A stretch of 64,000 nt of DNA from contig NC_091675.1 in the NCBI RefSeq assembly GCF_042453785.1, positions 2,306,501-2,370,500 on the forward strand. The letters are read 5' to 3'. Every line of letters begins with the position of its first letter. Positions within the stretch are counted from its first letter, which is position 1. Below are positions 47,501 to 60,079 of this stretch, piece after piece. Both the position numbers and the translations under genes were made by a program. The notes beneath the pieces were generated by a model. The model was not told the DNA's origin, ran no database searches, and was given only the letters and a program-made list of their open reading frames with translations. This DNA is from Malus domestica (lineage: Eukaryota; Streptophyta; Magnoliopsida; Rosales; Rosaceae).

Positions 47501-49505
47501 GATCAGGCTGAAAACATCCCAACATAACGCTGACGGCATTCATGATTAATTATATGACAGTCACTTAATTTCACTGACCACGTTTTACTCAACATGCATC
47601 CACCATAGTACTATGTTACGTCCCCAATTTTTTTTGTCGAAAAGAACAATTCATTAAGCATAAAGGAGGTTACACGTCAACCTAAAGAAAGGCAAAATAA
47701 CCCAATACACATTAGGAGAAACAAATACCTAAAAATACAGTCCAATCAAATAAACAAAAATTAAAACCTTAATCTCTAATCTCTAACCACAAACCACAAC
47801 GCGCCCCGCCCGCCACGAAAGTCTTGCCAGCAACCATAGAGGCATAAACACTAAAAAAAACGACTGAATGGTCAATTCGACCCAGATATTGTAGCACAGA
47901 AGTAACAAACCCGTAACCAAAAGGACCCCACACCCAAATTTCGTCACCGAAAACGCATAACCAAGAGATAGTCACCGGATTCAAATTTCATTCACCAATC
48001 CCTGCAAATATATACAAACACAATAACACATGGATATAAGGAGGCTAAGGAGTATGTAAAACACGCTTACTTTGGCCGATGCCGCATAACGCTTGGCCTC
48101 GAGGGAATTCAGGTATGCCGGTCGGGGAAGGGAAAGTGGAGGAGGGAGATGAATCTAGCAATCATTTTCATCCAAGAGCCCGTAAATCGGAGCAAAAGAT
48201 GGGGTGTGGGGATGTATTATGAGTAGGGGTGGCAGAGGGAAAAAGTGAGGGGAGGTGGAAGTTTGGGTTTGGAAAGGTACGACCAAAGGAGAGGGAGGGA
48301 AGGAGAGAAGAGACATGAAGCCCAAATCTGAGACAAGCTCAGGGGAAAACACTTCAAACTTAATAATTTAGAAATACGAAAAAAAATAGTTTATTTTGTA
48401 GCGACATAAGGGAACCAAAAAACTCTCAGGCTTACAAGTAGATAGATGATGAGTTTTTTTTTCTTCTATTTGAACCTTTAAAGTGTTTTTATATAAATCG
48501 TGATGTATTTTTTCTTATTTACTATCCCTTGTCAATATGGGACTTAAAATATAATGATATTTTCGAGTCTTTAATTGATATGTACAAGTAATGAATAAGC
48601 ACTAAATTAAACTTATTGGTGATACGTCATATGATTTGCAAATTTGGTCTAAAAATTTGGCCTACACATTCCTCTTTGTTGAAGGTTAGACTTGGAACGA
48701 ATGTTTAAAAAATGCAACCCACATAACTACTAGCCAGTAATTAAAAAGAAATTAACGACTACACAGAAATTAGTAAAAACTAAAAACAGTAAACATGCAC
48801 ATAACATTTCGAAATGAGGACATCTCATTAATTTTAAACAACAAAAACATTGTTTATGATTAAACTTATTGATCATTTAGTTAAATTCCATAAATTTAAA
48901 CTCTTATAAAAAAAATCGTAGAAGTTGGAAAGTTAAAAAACACACATAGTATTTTGAACTTGGGACCTCCTTGTTAATTTTAAACAACATAAACCACCAT
49001 TTCTGGTCAATCTTTATGATCATTTGGCCAAATTTTATAAATTTGTACTCTTATGGAAAGAAATTTGTAAAACTTGGAAAGTAAATAAATACGCGTGGTG
49101 TTTTGAACCTGATGCCAGTTCTAGTTAAATTCTTTGTCATTGGTAATGGGTCACAGTGAAATTTGGTTGTTTGTCTAGATTTGAAATATATATATATATA
49201 TATATATTGTTTTTCAAATGGGTAAATTATTGCTAGATTATTGTATGTGTTTGTGCTTATGTTTGAAATGGAGTGGTGATGATGAGAACAATGGCAACCA
49301 TGGCACACGGACGTGGGGAGAGGATGTTGGGGACGAAAGGAGTAACTGGGATGTTTGGACGCATTTGTTCCTTAAACACTGGGGTGTTTGGTTGCTAGTT
49401 TTATTAAGGAAAGTGGGACACATGTTTTAACTTTATTGAGCCACATCATAGTCAATAAAAAATGTGTACTGACCAAGTATTGTCCCAATTTGTGCATTGT
49501 TTTTT
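44521..49505. other. Long stretch without a recognised gene
   Basis: Frames here are short and disconnected. A peptide near 46,590 (VVEYLGNDLDTLIYVQYLKS) and two minus-strand frames near 46.7-47.4 kb look coding-like but match nothing I know. A minus-strand Pro/Ser-rich frame lies at 48,155-48,352. GCATAAAGGAGGTTACACGT near 47,660 could belong to an old LINE. An (AT)n run is at 49,183-49,206. Confidence 0.3.
47082..47168 (-). repeat. Unknown exon-like segment, copy 1
   Basis: About three-quarters identical to 62,020-62,109. On the minus strand it encodes SENTLGTGTNRVSVEMMFSE followed by LSTT. See the second copy for the intact splice borders. Confidence 0.5.
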
Positions 49506-49658
49506 GGGAACTTTAACGAAAAGCACCCGGTACTGTTCACTTTAACGAAAAACCACATTTTTACCCTAAAAAGTCAATACTGGTACTATTCACTTTACCC
49601 TTTATTTTGTCCTTATCATTAAAACTCAAAGTTTTCAAGTCATTTTCATTAGTTTTCC
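49506..49658 (+). mobile_element. MITE family 1, copy B
   Basis: 153 bp, GGGAACTTTAACGAAAAGCA to TTCATTAGTTTTCC, in the same orientation as copy A. Confidence 0.85.
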
Positions 49659-49781
49659 TTTGTTTTTTTTCTTTCTTGAATAATAGATTTATGTATCTAA
49701 ATAATATTGCTATGCATTCTGTACTAAATCAATGGATGAAGGAAACAAACGGTTCAATTAGCTTGATTAATAAGTTGTCAC

Positions 49782-49946
49782 TTAATACTATGGTCTAGTG
49801 GTATTTCTCTTCACATGTAAGAGAGATGTCTTAGGTTCGATTCTCGTCAAAAGCGAATTTGAACCACATTATTGCTAGCCCATTGTGAGGATAAGCTCAT
49901 CTCTTCTTCCTTAATGTAGATAATATTGTTTGTTAAAAAACATGAT
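49782..49946 (+). mobile_element. tRNA-derived SINE, family 1
   Basis: ATGGTCTAGTGGTATTTCTC (box A region), GTCTTAGGTTCGATTCTCGT (box B), a body with GCGAATTTGAACCACATTAT, and the end AATGTAGATAATATTGTTTG plus A-run. Better preserved than the 7.84-kb copy. Confidence 0.8.
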
Positions 49947-50039
49947 TAATGAGTCAGGTTATCTTTTTCGTTTCATGTATGCTCTTATTCAAGAAAAATA
50001 TTTCTTATTTATAAAATAATACTTAGTAAGAGAGCTAAA

Positions 50040-52306
50040 GAACAAATGTTAATACAATTATCCATATTCTTTTGTGCATACTGAGGGATCTACTCGTACT
50101 TCCATTAATCCTAATATTTCTCCAAGTACAGTTAATCAAGATACATCTTTGCTTCCTGTCCTTGACTCTGCACAACTCCAGATAATTCTTCTTATTACTC
50201 CTTCATCTCATACTCACCCAACTATTCCAAGTACAAATAATGGTATTCAAACTCGGTTGGAGACATGAGCATTACAAGACAAAACTACTCATCATTTATA
50301 GCTGCTTTACTAGAGTTACAATCATTACATTTCCATGATTCTAGTGCATTCACAGACTTCGATTGTATAAGTACTAGATTCTCTTTCATTGCTGATATAA
50401 CTGAAGTTACAGAGCCTAAGAATTTTAAAGCAGCCTCTACAAAAGTGCAATGGCAAAATGTCATTGAAGAAGAGTTTGATGCATTGACAGTTTAAGGAAC
50501 TTGGAGATTAGTTCCTCCTCCAGATAATAGAACTGTTATTGGGAGTAAATGGTATATAAGATTAAAAGAAATCCTGATAGGACAATTGCAAGGCATAAGG
50601 CACGATTAGTGACACAATGTTATAGTTAAGAACAAGGCTTGGACTACTCAGAGACATTTAGTCTAGTAGTTAGACACACCACTGTGAGGTTGATCCTTGC
50701 ATTGGCAGTTCAAAACAACTAGAGCTTAAGACAATTAGACATTAAGAATGCATTTCTACATGGGGAATTGGAGGATGAGGTTTATATGAAACAACCACAA
50801 GATTTTGTGGATTCAAAACACCAACACATGTCTGCAGGCCAGTCAAGTCTCTTTATGGCCTTAAACAGGCTCCAAGAGCCTGGAATTCGAAATTCACTAG
50901 CTTTCTACCTTCTTTAGGGTTTAAAACTTCAATGTCTGACACAAGTCTATTTGTGAAAGAAGATGATGGTGATGTCATTATCATGCTCTTATATGTGGAT
51001 GACATAATATTGATAAGGTCAAATACTGCAAAAATCCAATATCATCTATCATCTTGCAGAAGTCTTTGATTTAAAAGATATGGGGCAGTTGGCATATTTC
51101 TTAGGACTTCAGATTCAATACCAAGTAGATGAATCTGTATTTGTTAATCAATTGAAGAATACAAAGGAGTTATTGAATAAAGCAGGCATGGAGGCATGCA
51201 AACCAACCTTAACTCCTTTGAAGCCTCACTCTCAAATCCTTGTGTCTGAAGGAAGTCCTGTTGAAGATCCAACTTAGTACAGAAGTCTAGTAAGGGCATT
51301 TCAATATATATCTTACATTCACAAGACCCGATATAGCTCATATTGTTAATGTTGTATGTCAATATATGACACAACCCTCTGAGCTACATATGCATTTGGT
51401 TAAAAGGATTCTGAGGTACTTAAAGGGAACCATTCATTGTGGGTTAAGGTATACAAAGTCATCTGACTTCACAGTTTCAGCTTATTCTGATTCTGATTGG
51501 GCATTAGACATAAATATTATGGTTTATCTTGGTTTTAATCCAATCTCGTGGCAATCTAAACGCCAATCTATAGTATCTCACAGTTCTACAGAGGCAGCTA
51601 TAAGGCTTTGGCTCATTGTGCAGCAGATGTCTTTTGGATTCAATCTTTATTGAAAGATATGCATCAGTTCATTTCAGTACCACCACACTTACAATGTGAT
51701 AATCTGTCAACATTAGCCTTGTGTTCCCGGTGTTTCACTCCAAAATTAAACATATAGACACGAATTATCATTTTATTCAAGAACGAGTGCAGAAATGAGA
51801 TATCACGGTACAATACATTCCCACTGAAGAACAAGTAGCTGATGTCTTCACCAAAGGCCTTCACAGTCCAATTTTCAGTAAACACTGCCATAGTCTCAAT
51901 ATTGGTGCTCTTCCTCAGGTTGTTACAAGTGAATCAGAGACTTAGTGTCATTAAAAAGATGTCTTGTAGTCAATCTAAGCTCTAGTAGCTTAGCTTGAGG
52001 TGGGAGTATTAACCATAGTCATTTGTGATGATATGGTTACTTAGTAATACAAAATATAATAATACAAAATATAATCTGTTGGAATGTGTGGCTAGGTAGT
52101 TAAGGTAGTTACAAGGGTAAGATTGGTTAGAGTTGTATGAGGGTATTATTGTAATTAAGCTCATCAATTCAACTCTATAAATCCAAATGTAAACTGCCAT
52201 TTATGGCATCAGAAAATATATACAAAACTTTATATTCTCTTATACGTACTCTCTCTAAGAGCTTCTTCTTCGTTCTTTCATTGTTCATAGATTTTAGAGT
52301 AGTTAA
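50040..52306 (+). mobile_element. Decayed Ty1-copia retrotransposon, pol and 3' LTR
   Basis: The plus strand holds, in broken frames, the copia reverse transcriptase ([34 protein letters not shown], then DLKDMGQLAYFLGLQIQY) and RNase H (HMHLVKRILRYLKGTIHCGL, SDSDWA, WQSKRQSIVSHSSTEA). The C-terminal block contains PHLQCDN. A polypurine tract (GAGGTGGGAGT) at about 51,998 precedes a 3' LTR of about 300 bp that ends GTTAACA at 52306. Gag, protease and integrase are lost on the left. Many stops make it inactive. It is a different lineage from the 40.8-43.7 kb element. Confidence 0.85.
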
Positions 52307-52650
52307 CACTCTGCTCCCTCTCTCGCCCCATTAACATCCTCACATCCACAAATGTCGACATAAATTTGTGATTGGACAAGTATCAGTTTAGCAGATGAGG
52401 ACATAATTAAATTTGGTGGTATATATATGTTGCACAGTATTCTTCGCGTGGAGCATGCAGTCACGAATACAAGCAAACAAATTAAATACAGCGTCTCTAG
52501 GTAAAGTTGGGAGCGTGGCATAATTAAAGTGAGCTACATCAAACAGTACATCAGCCTTTTAATCAGATTATGTGGGAACTGGAGGGCTGTCTATCAGTTT
52601 ATGTTACGTATGATAAAAAAATTATAGTTAAATTTCATTACATCTTTAAC

Positions 52651-52680
52651 CAAAAAAAAAAAAAAAAAAAAAAAAAAAAG
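52651..52680. repeat. Poly(A) tract
   Basis: About 28 consecutive A residues, directly at the left border of the inverted repeat segment. It could be the tail of a retroposed sequence or simple slippage. Confidence 0.85.
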
Positions 52681-52689
52681 AAGAGTATA

Positions 52690-53345
52690 CTAGATAATTG
52701 TCCGTGTATATAGCCACCCAAAACAATTCGATCTTATCACTTGAAGGGTGATCCGGCTATCTGTCATAGTGGATTGAACTGTACGTATAATATATTGAGA
52801 TTCATTTATTTCAATCTTGAATTTGACATCCATGATAGTTTCTTGGGCCACCATTTATTTTCTTTGAACAAACGGGACAACATTTATTAGATCTAGAAAC
52901 CGTGGGTTCCATTCTTTGGGACATGTCATGGTGGATTGAAAGAGTATCGTAGTCCGCACTCACCACTTGTGTTGAACTTTCCACATAGAAATTTCATGCT
53001 CCTTGTGTCGAACATTGCACAAAGAAATTTCGTGCTCCGAATTGTCCATTTCTAAGTCACCATTCATGAAACATGCTAAGGAGACCCCCTCAACTTTCAA
53101 AATGAGATTTTTTATGGACTCTTCGTCAACTCATCTTTTTAGTACATTGTTTTATAATGTTGGCACGAAAATTGTGCCACAAAGATGAGGTAGCGGAAAA
53201 TCCATGAAGAGTCCCATTTTTGAGAGAATCTCCTTAGCATTTCTACACCATTCATTGATCATCTTTGTAAAAATACACTCAAATTGAAATCGTTTCGCCC
53301 TTATATTGTGAAAATCTTAGTGGTTGTCAAATCATAATTAGATAA
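52690..53345 (-). repeat. Inverted partner of the 8.64-9.05 kb segment
   Basis: Landmarks appear in reverse complement and reverse order relative to 8,640-9,045: TGTCCGTGTATATAGCCACC, CGATCTTATCACTTGAAGGG, AAACCGTGGGTTCCATTCTT, and ATCATCTTTGTAAAAATACA. Just to its left, 52,380-52,430 reversed also resembles 10,811-10,850, beside the 11-kb P450, so the duplicated block may have been larger. Confidence 0.75.
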
Positions 53346-53374
53346 CAAAATATGAAAGTGATTTTTAGGATGGT

Positions 53375-54297
53375 TGTTGGAAAAATATCGACCTAGGACT
53401 CTTATCACGTGGCATAGCTTAGGATTTGATGGTCTTGGATAATGATGAGATAAGAAGCCTAGGTAGGCTAAGCTTTTTTAAAGGGTGGTGGATGTTGTCA
53501 GATGTGTTTAAAGGCCATTGATGGAGTTTTGATGATGAGATAAGAAGCCTAGGTGGACTAGGCTTCTAATATGATGTGATAAGCCTAGATAGGTTTTTAT
53601 TTTGTTTGAAAAGTCACGAATGGGAAGGATAGATACAGATCAGTCTTTCTTCTCAGAGTTTGAGTTGCAGTTGAACACCATCAGACCGTGCCAAGCAAAT
53701 ACCAACCCTATAAATACAAGACTTTGTGCATCGAAAAGAGTCCCTCTAATTCAACACACAAATTACCTTGCGCAAACCTCTCAAACATCTTGAGATTTTT
53801 ATTTTCTTTTTTTCGTCAACACATCTTCAATTTAGATAAACAACATTGTGAAGGCAATCAACGACATCTTAAGTTTGGATAAACAACATTGGAGCCGTAG
53901 AATCAGCCGATCAAGAAGCACCTTCAGTTTGGATGAACAACACTGCTTCGAGACCAATTGGTTATTTATCCAAGTATTGGTCGACAAGGATTTTCGAGTC
54001 CTTGTTGGTAGAGGTCATTTCATTAGCCTTCTCGGCGAAGTGAGGTGTTACAGGTTACTACGTTCGGCACATTGCAAGTCGAATTTGATATTAAACTTTG
54101 CAGAACTAGCAGCCTTGTCTTCAGGCTCTAGAACCCGAAGGCTGAGACGTATTCCTTCCTCAGCCGCAGTCGCAAGATCAAGAAGTCAACAGCGCAGTCA
54201 ACGCGACATCAACATATTTTACGCCCCAGGATGTAGTTAGCTTATTAATTACTCGGCATGCGCGCCACATAGGTTTGATAGTTTTTTAGGGTCAACA
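53375..54297 (+). mobile_element. Probable degraded solo LTR
   Basis: Begins TGTTGGAAAAATATC and ends GGGTCAACA, giving TGTTG...CAACA borders over 923 bp. Internal repeats include GATGAGATAAGAAGCCTAGG twice and TTTGGATAAACAACATTG-like units three times. No target duplication was found and no internal region follows, so the ends are provisional. The open frame at 53,848-54,240 lies inside and is probably chance. Confidence 0.45.
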
Positions 54298-54676
54298 CAT
54301 ACATAGCTATCTTCATTTGTCTAGTTGATTAAATTCACACATCACATATAACCAAATTTTTAGGATTCTTTAGATATAAACTCTTGTAAATCTTATTGTC
54401 TAGACAAAAACTCACCTCATATTAAACATTCAAATAAAACCCAAAATTCAAATAGTCTAGCATATAGGCAAATAAATGACCTATTATAATAAAATACTTA
54501 CAACTTATGCCACAATGCTCTAAATATGTCAATAAATATTATTATTACTCACCTTTAATTATGCCAATGAGCAATGAGCTTCTGTTTTAAAACCACGTAT
54601 TCCAAATATAAATAATATCTATAACTACTAATCTATCTACATATAAATTAATTTACCTAAATTCTTTTAATACAAA
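54298..54676. other. AT-rich intergenic
   Basis: No gene was seen. Short CTAATTTACCTA-like motifs begin here and become the tandem repeat to the right. Confidence 0.35.
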
Positions 54677-55227
54677 CTAATTTACCTACATTCTTTTGAT
54701 ACAAACTAATTTACCTCTATTTTTAAAACTCACTAATTTACCTAATTCCTTTTGTTACAAGCTAATTTATCTGCATTTTTATAGTACGTACTAATTCACT
54801 AATGTAGTTATTAATTTACCTATATGAACAATACTCATATAATTTACTTATAATATCCAAAGTAATCATATGCATTTTTTTTTATTTACAATATCACACC
54901 TATGGGGTAGGTAAACTATTTTTACACTTCATAAACTAATTTACTTACATTCTTTTGATACAATATCACACTTCAAAAACTAATTTACCTACATTCTTTT
55001 GATACAAACTAATTTACCTCTATTTTTAAAACTCACTAATTTACCTAATTCCTTTTGTTACAAACTAATTTATCTGCATTTTTATAGTACGTACTAATTC
55101 ACTAATGTAGTTATTAATTTACCTATATGAACAATACTCATATAATTTACTTTTAATATCCAAAGTAATCATATACATTTTTTTATTTACAATATCACAC
55201 CTATGGGGCAGGTAAACTATTTTTACA
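54677..55227. repeat. Two-copy tandem duplication, about 303-bp unit
   Basis: CTAATTTACCTACATTCTTT starts units at 54677 and 54980. Both contain TAGTACGTACTAATTCACTA and end CTATGGGG(T/C)AGGTAAAC then TATTTTTACA. They are nearly identical. Within each, ACTAATTTACCT recurs as a short subrepeat. Confidence 0.9.
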
Positions 55228-55956
55228 GTATTTCTATTCTAAGTATATGTACTAACATATAGATAAGTAAATTATTTCCTATGAAAAGAAAAAAATAGAT
55301 ACATTATTTTATATAATTTTTTGACACAAATTATTTGTCTATGTTTCAAACGGAAAACACCATAATATTTTTATTTATATTACCCTTTGGTGATTGTTGG
55401 TAAAAAAATATGAGAAAAGAAGCCTAATCAAATAATAGAGGTTAGTTGACATTTAATTGCATTGAAAACAATACAAAGCAACAATTAATTTTAATCATAA
55501 GTCAAACCAAATGCACGTTACATTCTATGAGGGTATTTTAGGAACACGAGGATTATAAAAATGGAGTTTTAATGAAAATGGCTTCTTAAAACTTTTAATT
55601 AACCAAAAACCATCTATTTAATTTACTTAATAAAATGGCTTAAACTTTAATAAAAAGGGTTCAAATTTTAATGAAAATGACAAAAATTTTACATAATAAC
55701 AAAATAAAAAAACATACACTGACAAGCGGGACCTCATGTCACATTACATACATACACTCTCTTCCTCACTTAACCGTTCAACCTCTTTCTCTCTCTCCCT
55801 CTTTCATATATTCCCATCATTTTTTCTCACTCCTTTCACCTCATCCATCCACATCAACGTTTTTTTTTTCACTTCTCCCCACTCTTCTCTCTCCTTTCAC
55901 CTCACTTCATAAACAATTTATTTTTTATTTTATTATTTGACTTTTTTTTTTCAAAT
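55228..55956. other. AT- and CT-rich intergenic
   Basis: Contains a pyrimidine-rich stretch (about 55,755-55,930) whose open frame is compositional. No gene was recognised. Confidence 0.35.
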
Positions 55957-56109
55957 GAAAACTAATGAAAAAAACTTGAAAACTTTGAATTTTAACGATG
56001 AGAACAAAATAAATGATAAAGTAAACAGTACAAGGATTGACTTTTTAGTGTAAAAATGCAATTTTTCATTAAAATGAACAATACCGGGAGTTTTTTTGTT
56101 AAAGTTCCA
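55957..56109 (-). mobile_element. MITE family 1, copy C
   Basis: Reverse orientation: GAAAACTAATGAAAAAAACT to TTGTTAAAGTTCC. It is the most diverged of the four copies. Confidence 0.8.
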
Positions 56110-56189
56110 TTCTTTCAATTGTTTTAGAACAAACTAAGTAATAATATTGCAAGATCAAAAATAAAGAAAATTTTCATTATTCAGTTATA

Positions 56190-56965
56190 TAAACATTAAT
56201 ACTATCACTATTTCTTAAACAGAACATTGACTACTTCTTAAATCGAACACTATATCTTAAACTGAACATTGACTACTTAAACCGAACACTTCATCTTAAA
56301 CTGAACATTGGCTACTTCTTAAATTGAACAATATTTCTTAAACTAAACATTGACTATATTTTAAAATGAACACTAATATTGTCATTACTTCTTGAACTGA
56401 ACACTGACTATTTCATATACTAAATACTGACTATTTCTTAAAATGAACGCTAGTACTATTACTATTTTGCAAACTAAACAATGACTATTTCTTAAACCGA
56501 ACACCTTGTAAACTAAACACTAATTATTTCTTAAACCTAACACTAGCACAATCACTATTTTGTAAACTAAATAGACTATTTATTAAACCAAGTAACAATA
56601 CTATCACTATTTCGTAAACTAAGCACAAACTAATTTTCAAACCAAATACTAGTATTATCACTATTTCGTAAACTAGTACGGTTGCTATTTTGTAAAGGAA
56701 AACTAATGAAAAGAGCTTGAAAACTTTGAGTTTTAATGATAAGGACAAAATAAAGGGTAAAGTGAATAGTACCAGGATTGACTTTTTAGTGTAAAAATGT
56801 GATTTTTCGTTAAAGTGAACAGTACTAGGTGCTTTTCGTTAAAGTTCCCATTTTGTAAACTAAGCACTGACTATTTTTCAAACCAAACACTAGTATTATC
56901 ACTATTTTATAAACCAATATTGTCACTATTTCATAAACTACGCACTAACTATTTTTCAAACCAAA
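56190..56965. repeat. Degenerate minisatellite with MITE inserted
   Basis: Short units of about 20-45 bp built on CTATTTCTTAAAC, TTGTAAACTAA, GAACACT and TATTATCACTA recur irregularly. MITE copy D interrupts the array at 56,697-56,849. Confidence 0.75.
56697..56849 (-). mobile_element. MITE family 1, copy D
   Basis: Reverse orientation: GGAAAACTAATGAAAAGAGC to TTTTCGTTAAAGTTCCC. Close to copies A and B. Similar minisatellite sequence lies on both sides. Confidence 0.85.
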
Positions 56966-57732
56966 TCAAGTTTCCAGCAGATCGACTAAACCTCGATCAC
57001 AAAATCCAAAATCACAGTAGTGCTGGCACTGCTGGAAGGGGAGGCTAGTAAGCTTGGCCATGATGCTTTCGTGATCCTTGGATCTTCTAACCTTCAAGGC
57101 TCAACATTGAGCCTTCTTGGTATAGGTTAACCAAATCATAGATTAGCTAAATCAAATCAAATATACATTCCATTTTGTATTGAAACAAATATACCTAAGA
57201 GCCTTCCTTGGATCTTCTGACCTTCGAAGCTCAATATTGAGCTTTCCTGGTATAGATTAGCCATGGCCGCACCGTTGGCATACGTAGTAGTGCTCAACAA
57301 AGGCCCTTAAAAGTGCATTTGGTTTGCGCCAGAGAGGAAACACGGCTGTGAAATTTGTTAGAAGGGACTGCTGCAAAATGAAGTGATGGGAGGAGATGGA
57401 GATTGCTGCAAAATGAAGTGATGGGTGGAGACGGAGTGAGTTGACAATTGGTTTGAGTTGCACGCGCTTTTTTTAGGGTTTTTTTTTTTTTTTGGTCCTT
57501 ATCATTAAAAAAACATAATGAATGATTTTTAGTTAAAATTAAAAGTTTTGAAGTCATTTTCATTAGTTTTCATTTATAACTATAAGCTGATATATCAAGC
57601 TTGTTAGGGAAATTTGTTTAGTTGGACTCTAATTAATGGGTTTAAGTCTGAAAAAAATATAATGCATTATGAGTCACATTTTACACCACAAATATCATAT
57701 ATAGTTTGCATTATCGACGTTTATAATTATTA
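56966..57732. other. Intergenic with P450 3' flank
   Basis: GGATCTTCTAACCTTCAAGG, followed by CTCAACATTGAGC, is repeated with changes near 57,077 and 57,208. TGCTGCAAAATGAAGTGATG occurs twice near 57,370 and 57,405. A weak relative of MITE family 1 may lie at 57,500-57,578. No gene was seen. Confidence 0.45.
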
Positions 57733-59425
57733 TTATCCATAAATATTTTCAGATAAGCGAGGTTTGACGAGGACTCGAAGTGGGGTGGATTTCACGTTTG
57801 ATAGCCCGAGGCTCCCGGTCATATCAACAGCTGCATTTTCTGGAGTTGAGATGTCATAAGCATGCAGAAAACTAGCCAAGGTTAACTGTATGACTTGAAG
57901 AGCAAAACCCATTCCAGGGCATATTCGTCTACCACCACCAAAAGGAATGAGCTCAAAATTGTGACCCTTCACATCGATATCCTTGTGGGTGGTAAGAAAT
58001 CTCTCCGGCTTAAACTCCATCGGATCAACCCAAACCCGGGGGTCACTGTGGATCTTCCATAGGTTCATCATCAACCAAGTGTCCTTTGGGACATGGTATC
58101 CTCCTATTGTGCAGTCCTCGCTGAATTTTCTTATACCAGAGAGTGGTGCCGGTGGGTACATTCGCAGCGTTTCTTTGAAGATGGCTTGCAAGTACTCCAG
58201 GTTACTGATGTCTGATTCATTCACTAGCCTTCCTCTCCCAACATGCTTGTCTAGTTCTTCTTGAGCTTTCACCAAGGTGTGACGGTTGTTCAAAAGTAGC
58301 GAGAGTGCCCATGTCATAGTCACCATGGGTGTGTCACTGCCCCCAGCAATCACGGCCTGAAAACATTATAATTTCAATTAGGATACTCTATACAATTTAA
58401 AAACTGATAATTGCAATTTATAGATATGAATTCAATGTTATCATTCAAATTAATTTAGAAAATATGTAACTACATACCAAACATGTCGCTTTGTTGACTG
58501 TATCTGCGTCAAATCCTACAACATCTGCTCCATTGAGGACTGAAAGCATTACATCCATGAAATCCTGCTCTTGGCCTTGAGTTCTTCTCTGCTTGTGCTC
58601 CTCCAACCATTCCATAACAATACTATCTAGCTCCTTCGCTGTTCTTCTCATCGCTTTCTCGTGCCCACCTATATCTAGCCACCTAAGCCACGGAACAGCA
58701 TCCCCCAACACAAACAACCCAATGTAATGAAACATATCCCTTATGACGTTTTGGCACCGCCGCGCCTTCTTTTCGTCGCTCAAACTACCATTCATAACGT
58801 TGAAGAAACGCTTTCCAGCAACCATTCGAAACACCACATTTAGTGTCAAATCCCCGAACCACTCCTTCATCTCCACCAAAATTTCTCCTGAGCCTCCTTT
58901 TCTTTTGATCCACAGTTTGTACAACTCCTTCAAGCTCATCTCTACTTCGGACACTCGAACATGTTTGAGCAGCTCCAGCCTGCTGTTTGAGAGTAGCTCG
59001 TGGGTTGTTATTTTCCGTATTTCACGCCAATACGGACCATAGGGGCTATACGCCACCAAGGCTCCGTTGTAGCTCAAGTGTTCAACGCCTACGATTTTGG
59101 GACGGGAGGAAACAGCCAAGTCATTGGTGGTGAAGCACTCCTTCGCCGCCTCCCAACAATTTACCACAAGGGCGGAGTTGAGGCCCACATTGATGGAAAA
59201 AACCGGTCCATACTTGTCCACCAAGCCTCCCAAAACTATATGGGGAAGCTCGGGTCCTGCCAACAAGTGGATGTGCCCTAACAGAGGCCATCCACCCACA
59301 ACCTTCGGTGCTTTGGGAAGCGAGGCAGCAGCTCTAGACTTCCTATTTATGATCAAGTAGGAAAGCACAAGTATGGCAAAGATTCCAGCTATGGCAGTAT
59401 TTTGGTATGGGAGATGGAATTCCAT
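57733..59425 (-). CDS. Cytochrome P450, CYP82-type (523 aa, two exons)
   Basis: Exon 1 is 59425-58478 and exon 2 is 58356-57733, with a 121-bp GT-AG intron in phase 0 at the same codon as the other copies. Features are the membrane anchor (about residues 10-28), hinge [14 protein letters not shown], helix-C WREIR, I-helix GGSDTP (321-326), K-helix ETLR (378-381), PERF, and heme loop [11 protein letters not shown] with Cys 462. The I-helix keeps the catalytic Thr 325, but the next residue is Pro where Thr or Ser is usual, which may bend the helix over the heme and alter oxygen handling or substrate fit. The rest is intact, so activity is expected but not certain. It is clearly paired with the 11-kb gene (shared MEF...NTAIAG start, LGDA(I/V)PWL block and C-terminus) and shares details with the pseudogene at 5.7 kb. 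The substrate is unknown. Confidence 0.94.
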
Positions 59426-59754
59426 TGTTGCTTGAAGGATCAGTTATCTGTGACCTTTCGGAGATTGGCTAATCCTACAACTTCTTTGTAAATGTAGTGT
59501 TTGTTTGTAAATTGTATCCATGAGTAATAATGTCTTTACATCACATCACATCACAATTCACTAATTCTGTTATCCTATAACTTCTGGAAGGACCAGTTAT
59601 CACTTCAGAATAGACATATTCAATTATTGTAGTACGGTTAGACTTTGAGATATGGTAACATAAGATTCGTGGCTGAAATTTTGATGACTAACGTGGAGAG
59701 CTGATAACCATTTAAAGTATGGAAAAGCATACAGCAATTCCACACATTGGAGAT
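59426..59754. other. Promoter-side flank of the P450
   Basis: AT-rich DNA. No clear TATA box within 100 bases of the ATG, and TCACATCACATCACA near 59,537 is a short direct repeat. Confidence 0.35.
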
Positions 59755-60078
59755 AGTGTTTAAAATTTCTTCGATACGGTCGATATTTTTAAAAAAATAT
59801 AAAATAAAATAAAAAATTAGAGAAAGATATGGAAATAAGGGGTGAAGTCTAAACTTTATCTTATATCGGAAAAATTCTTAAGTTTAGGCTAAAATCGATA
59901 GATATCGTCAATATTCCTAACACATCTGTTAAACATCAAAGAAACTCTTATTTCGTCCAAATCAATGTTTAACAACCTTAAAGTTTTATTTTAAATTTCC
60001 ATTATTTCAATCGAAAGCAACCAATATTGATATCGATATATCTATCGATATTTTCACCGATACCGATATTTAAACATT
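59755..60078. mobile_element. MITE rich in GATATCGAT motifs
   Basis: The left end AGTGTTTAAAATTTCTTCGA and the inverse of the right end AATGTTTAAATATCGGTATC form imperfect inverted ends. CGATATCG-type palindromes fill the right half. TTGGAGAT to the left and TTGGAGGAT to the right may be a blurred 8-bp target duplication. Confidence 0.5.
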
Positions 60079-60079
60079 G

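Noticed and set aside
47620..48000. A LINE element
   Set aside because: One terminal-looking stretch (GCATAAAGGAGGTTACACG) hints at it, but no reverse transcriptase motif or endonuclease was found.
53848..54240. A 130-codon open frame
   Set aside because: It lies wholly within a repeat with LTR-like ends, contains that repeat's short direct repeats in frame, and resembles no protein family known to me.
55755..55935. A short Ser/Pro/His-rich protein
   Set aside because: The frame follows a CT-rich low-complexity stretch. No homology or start context supports it.
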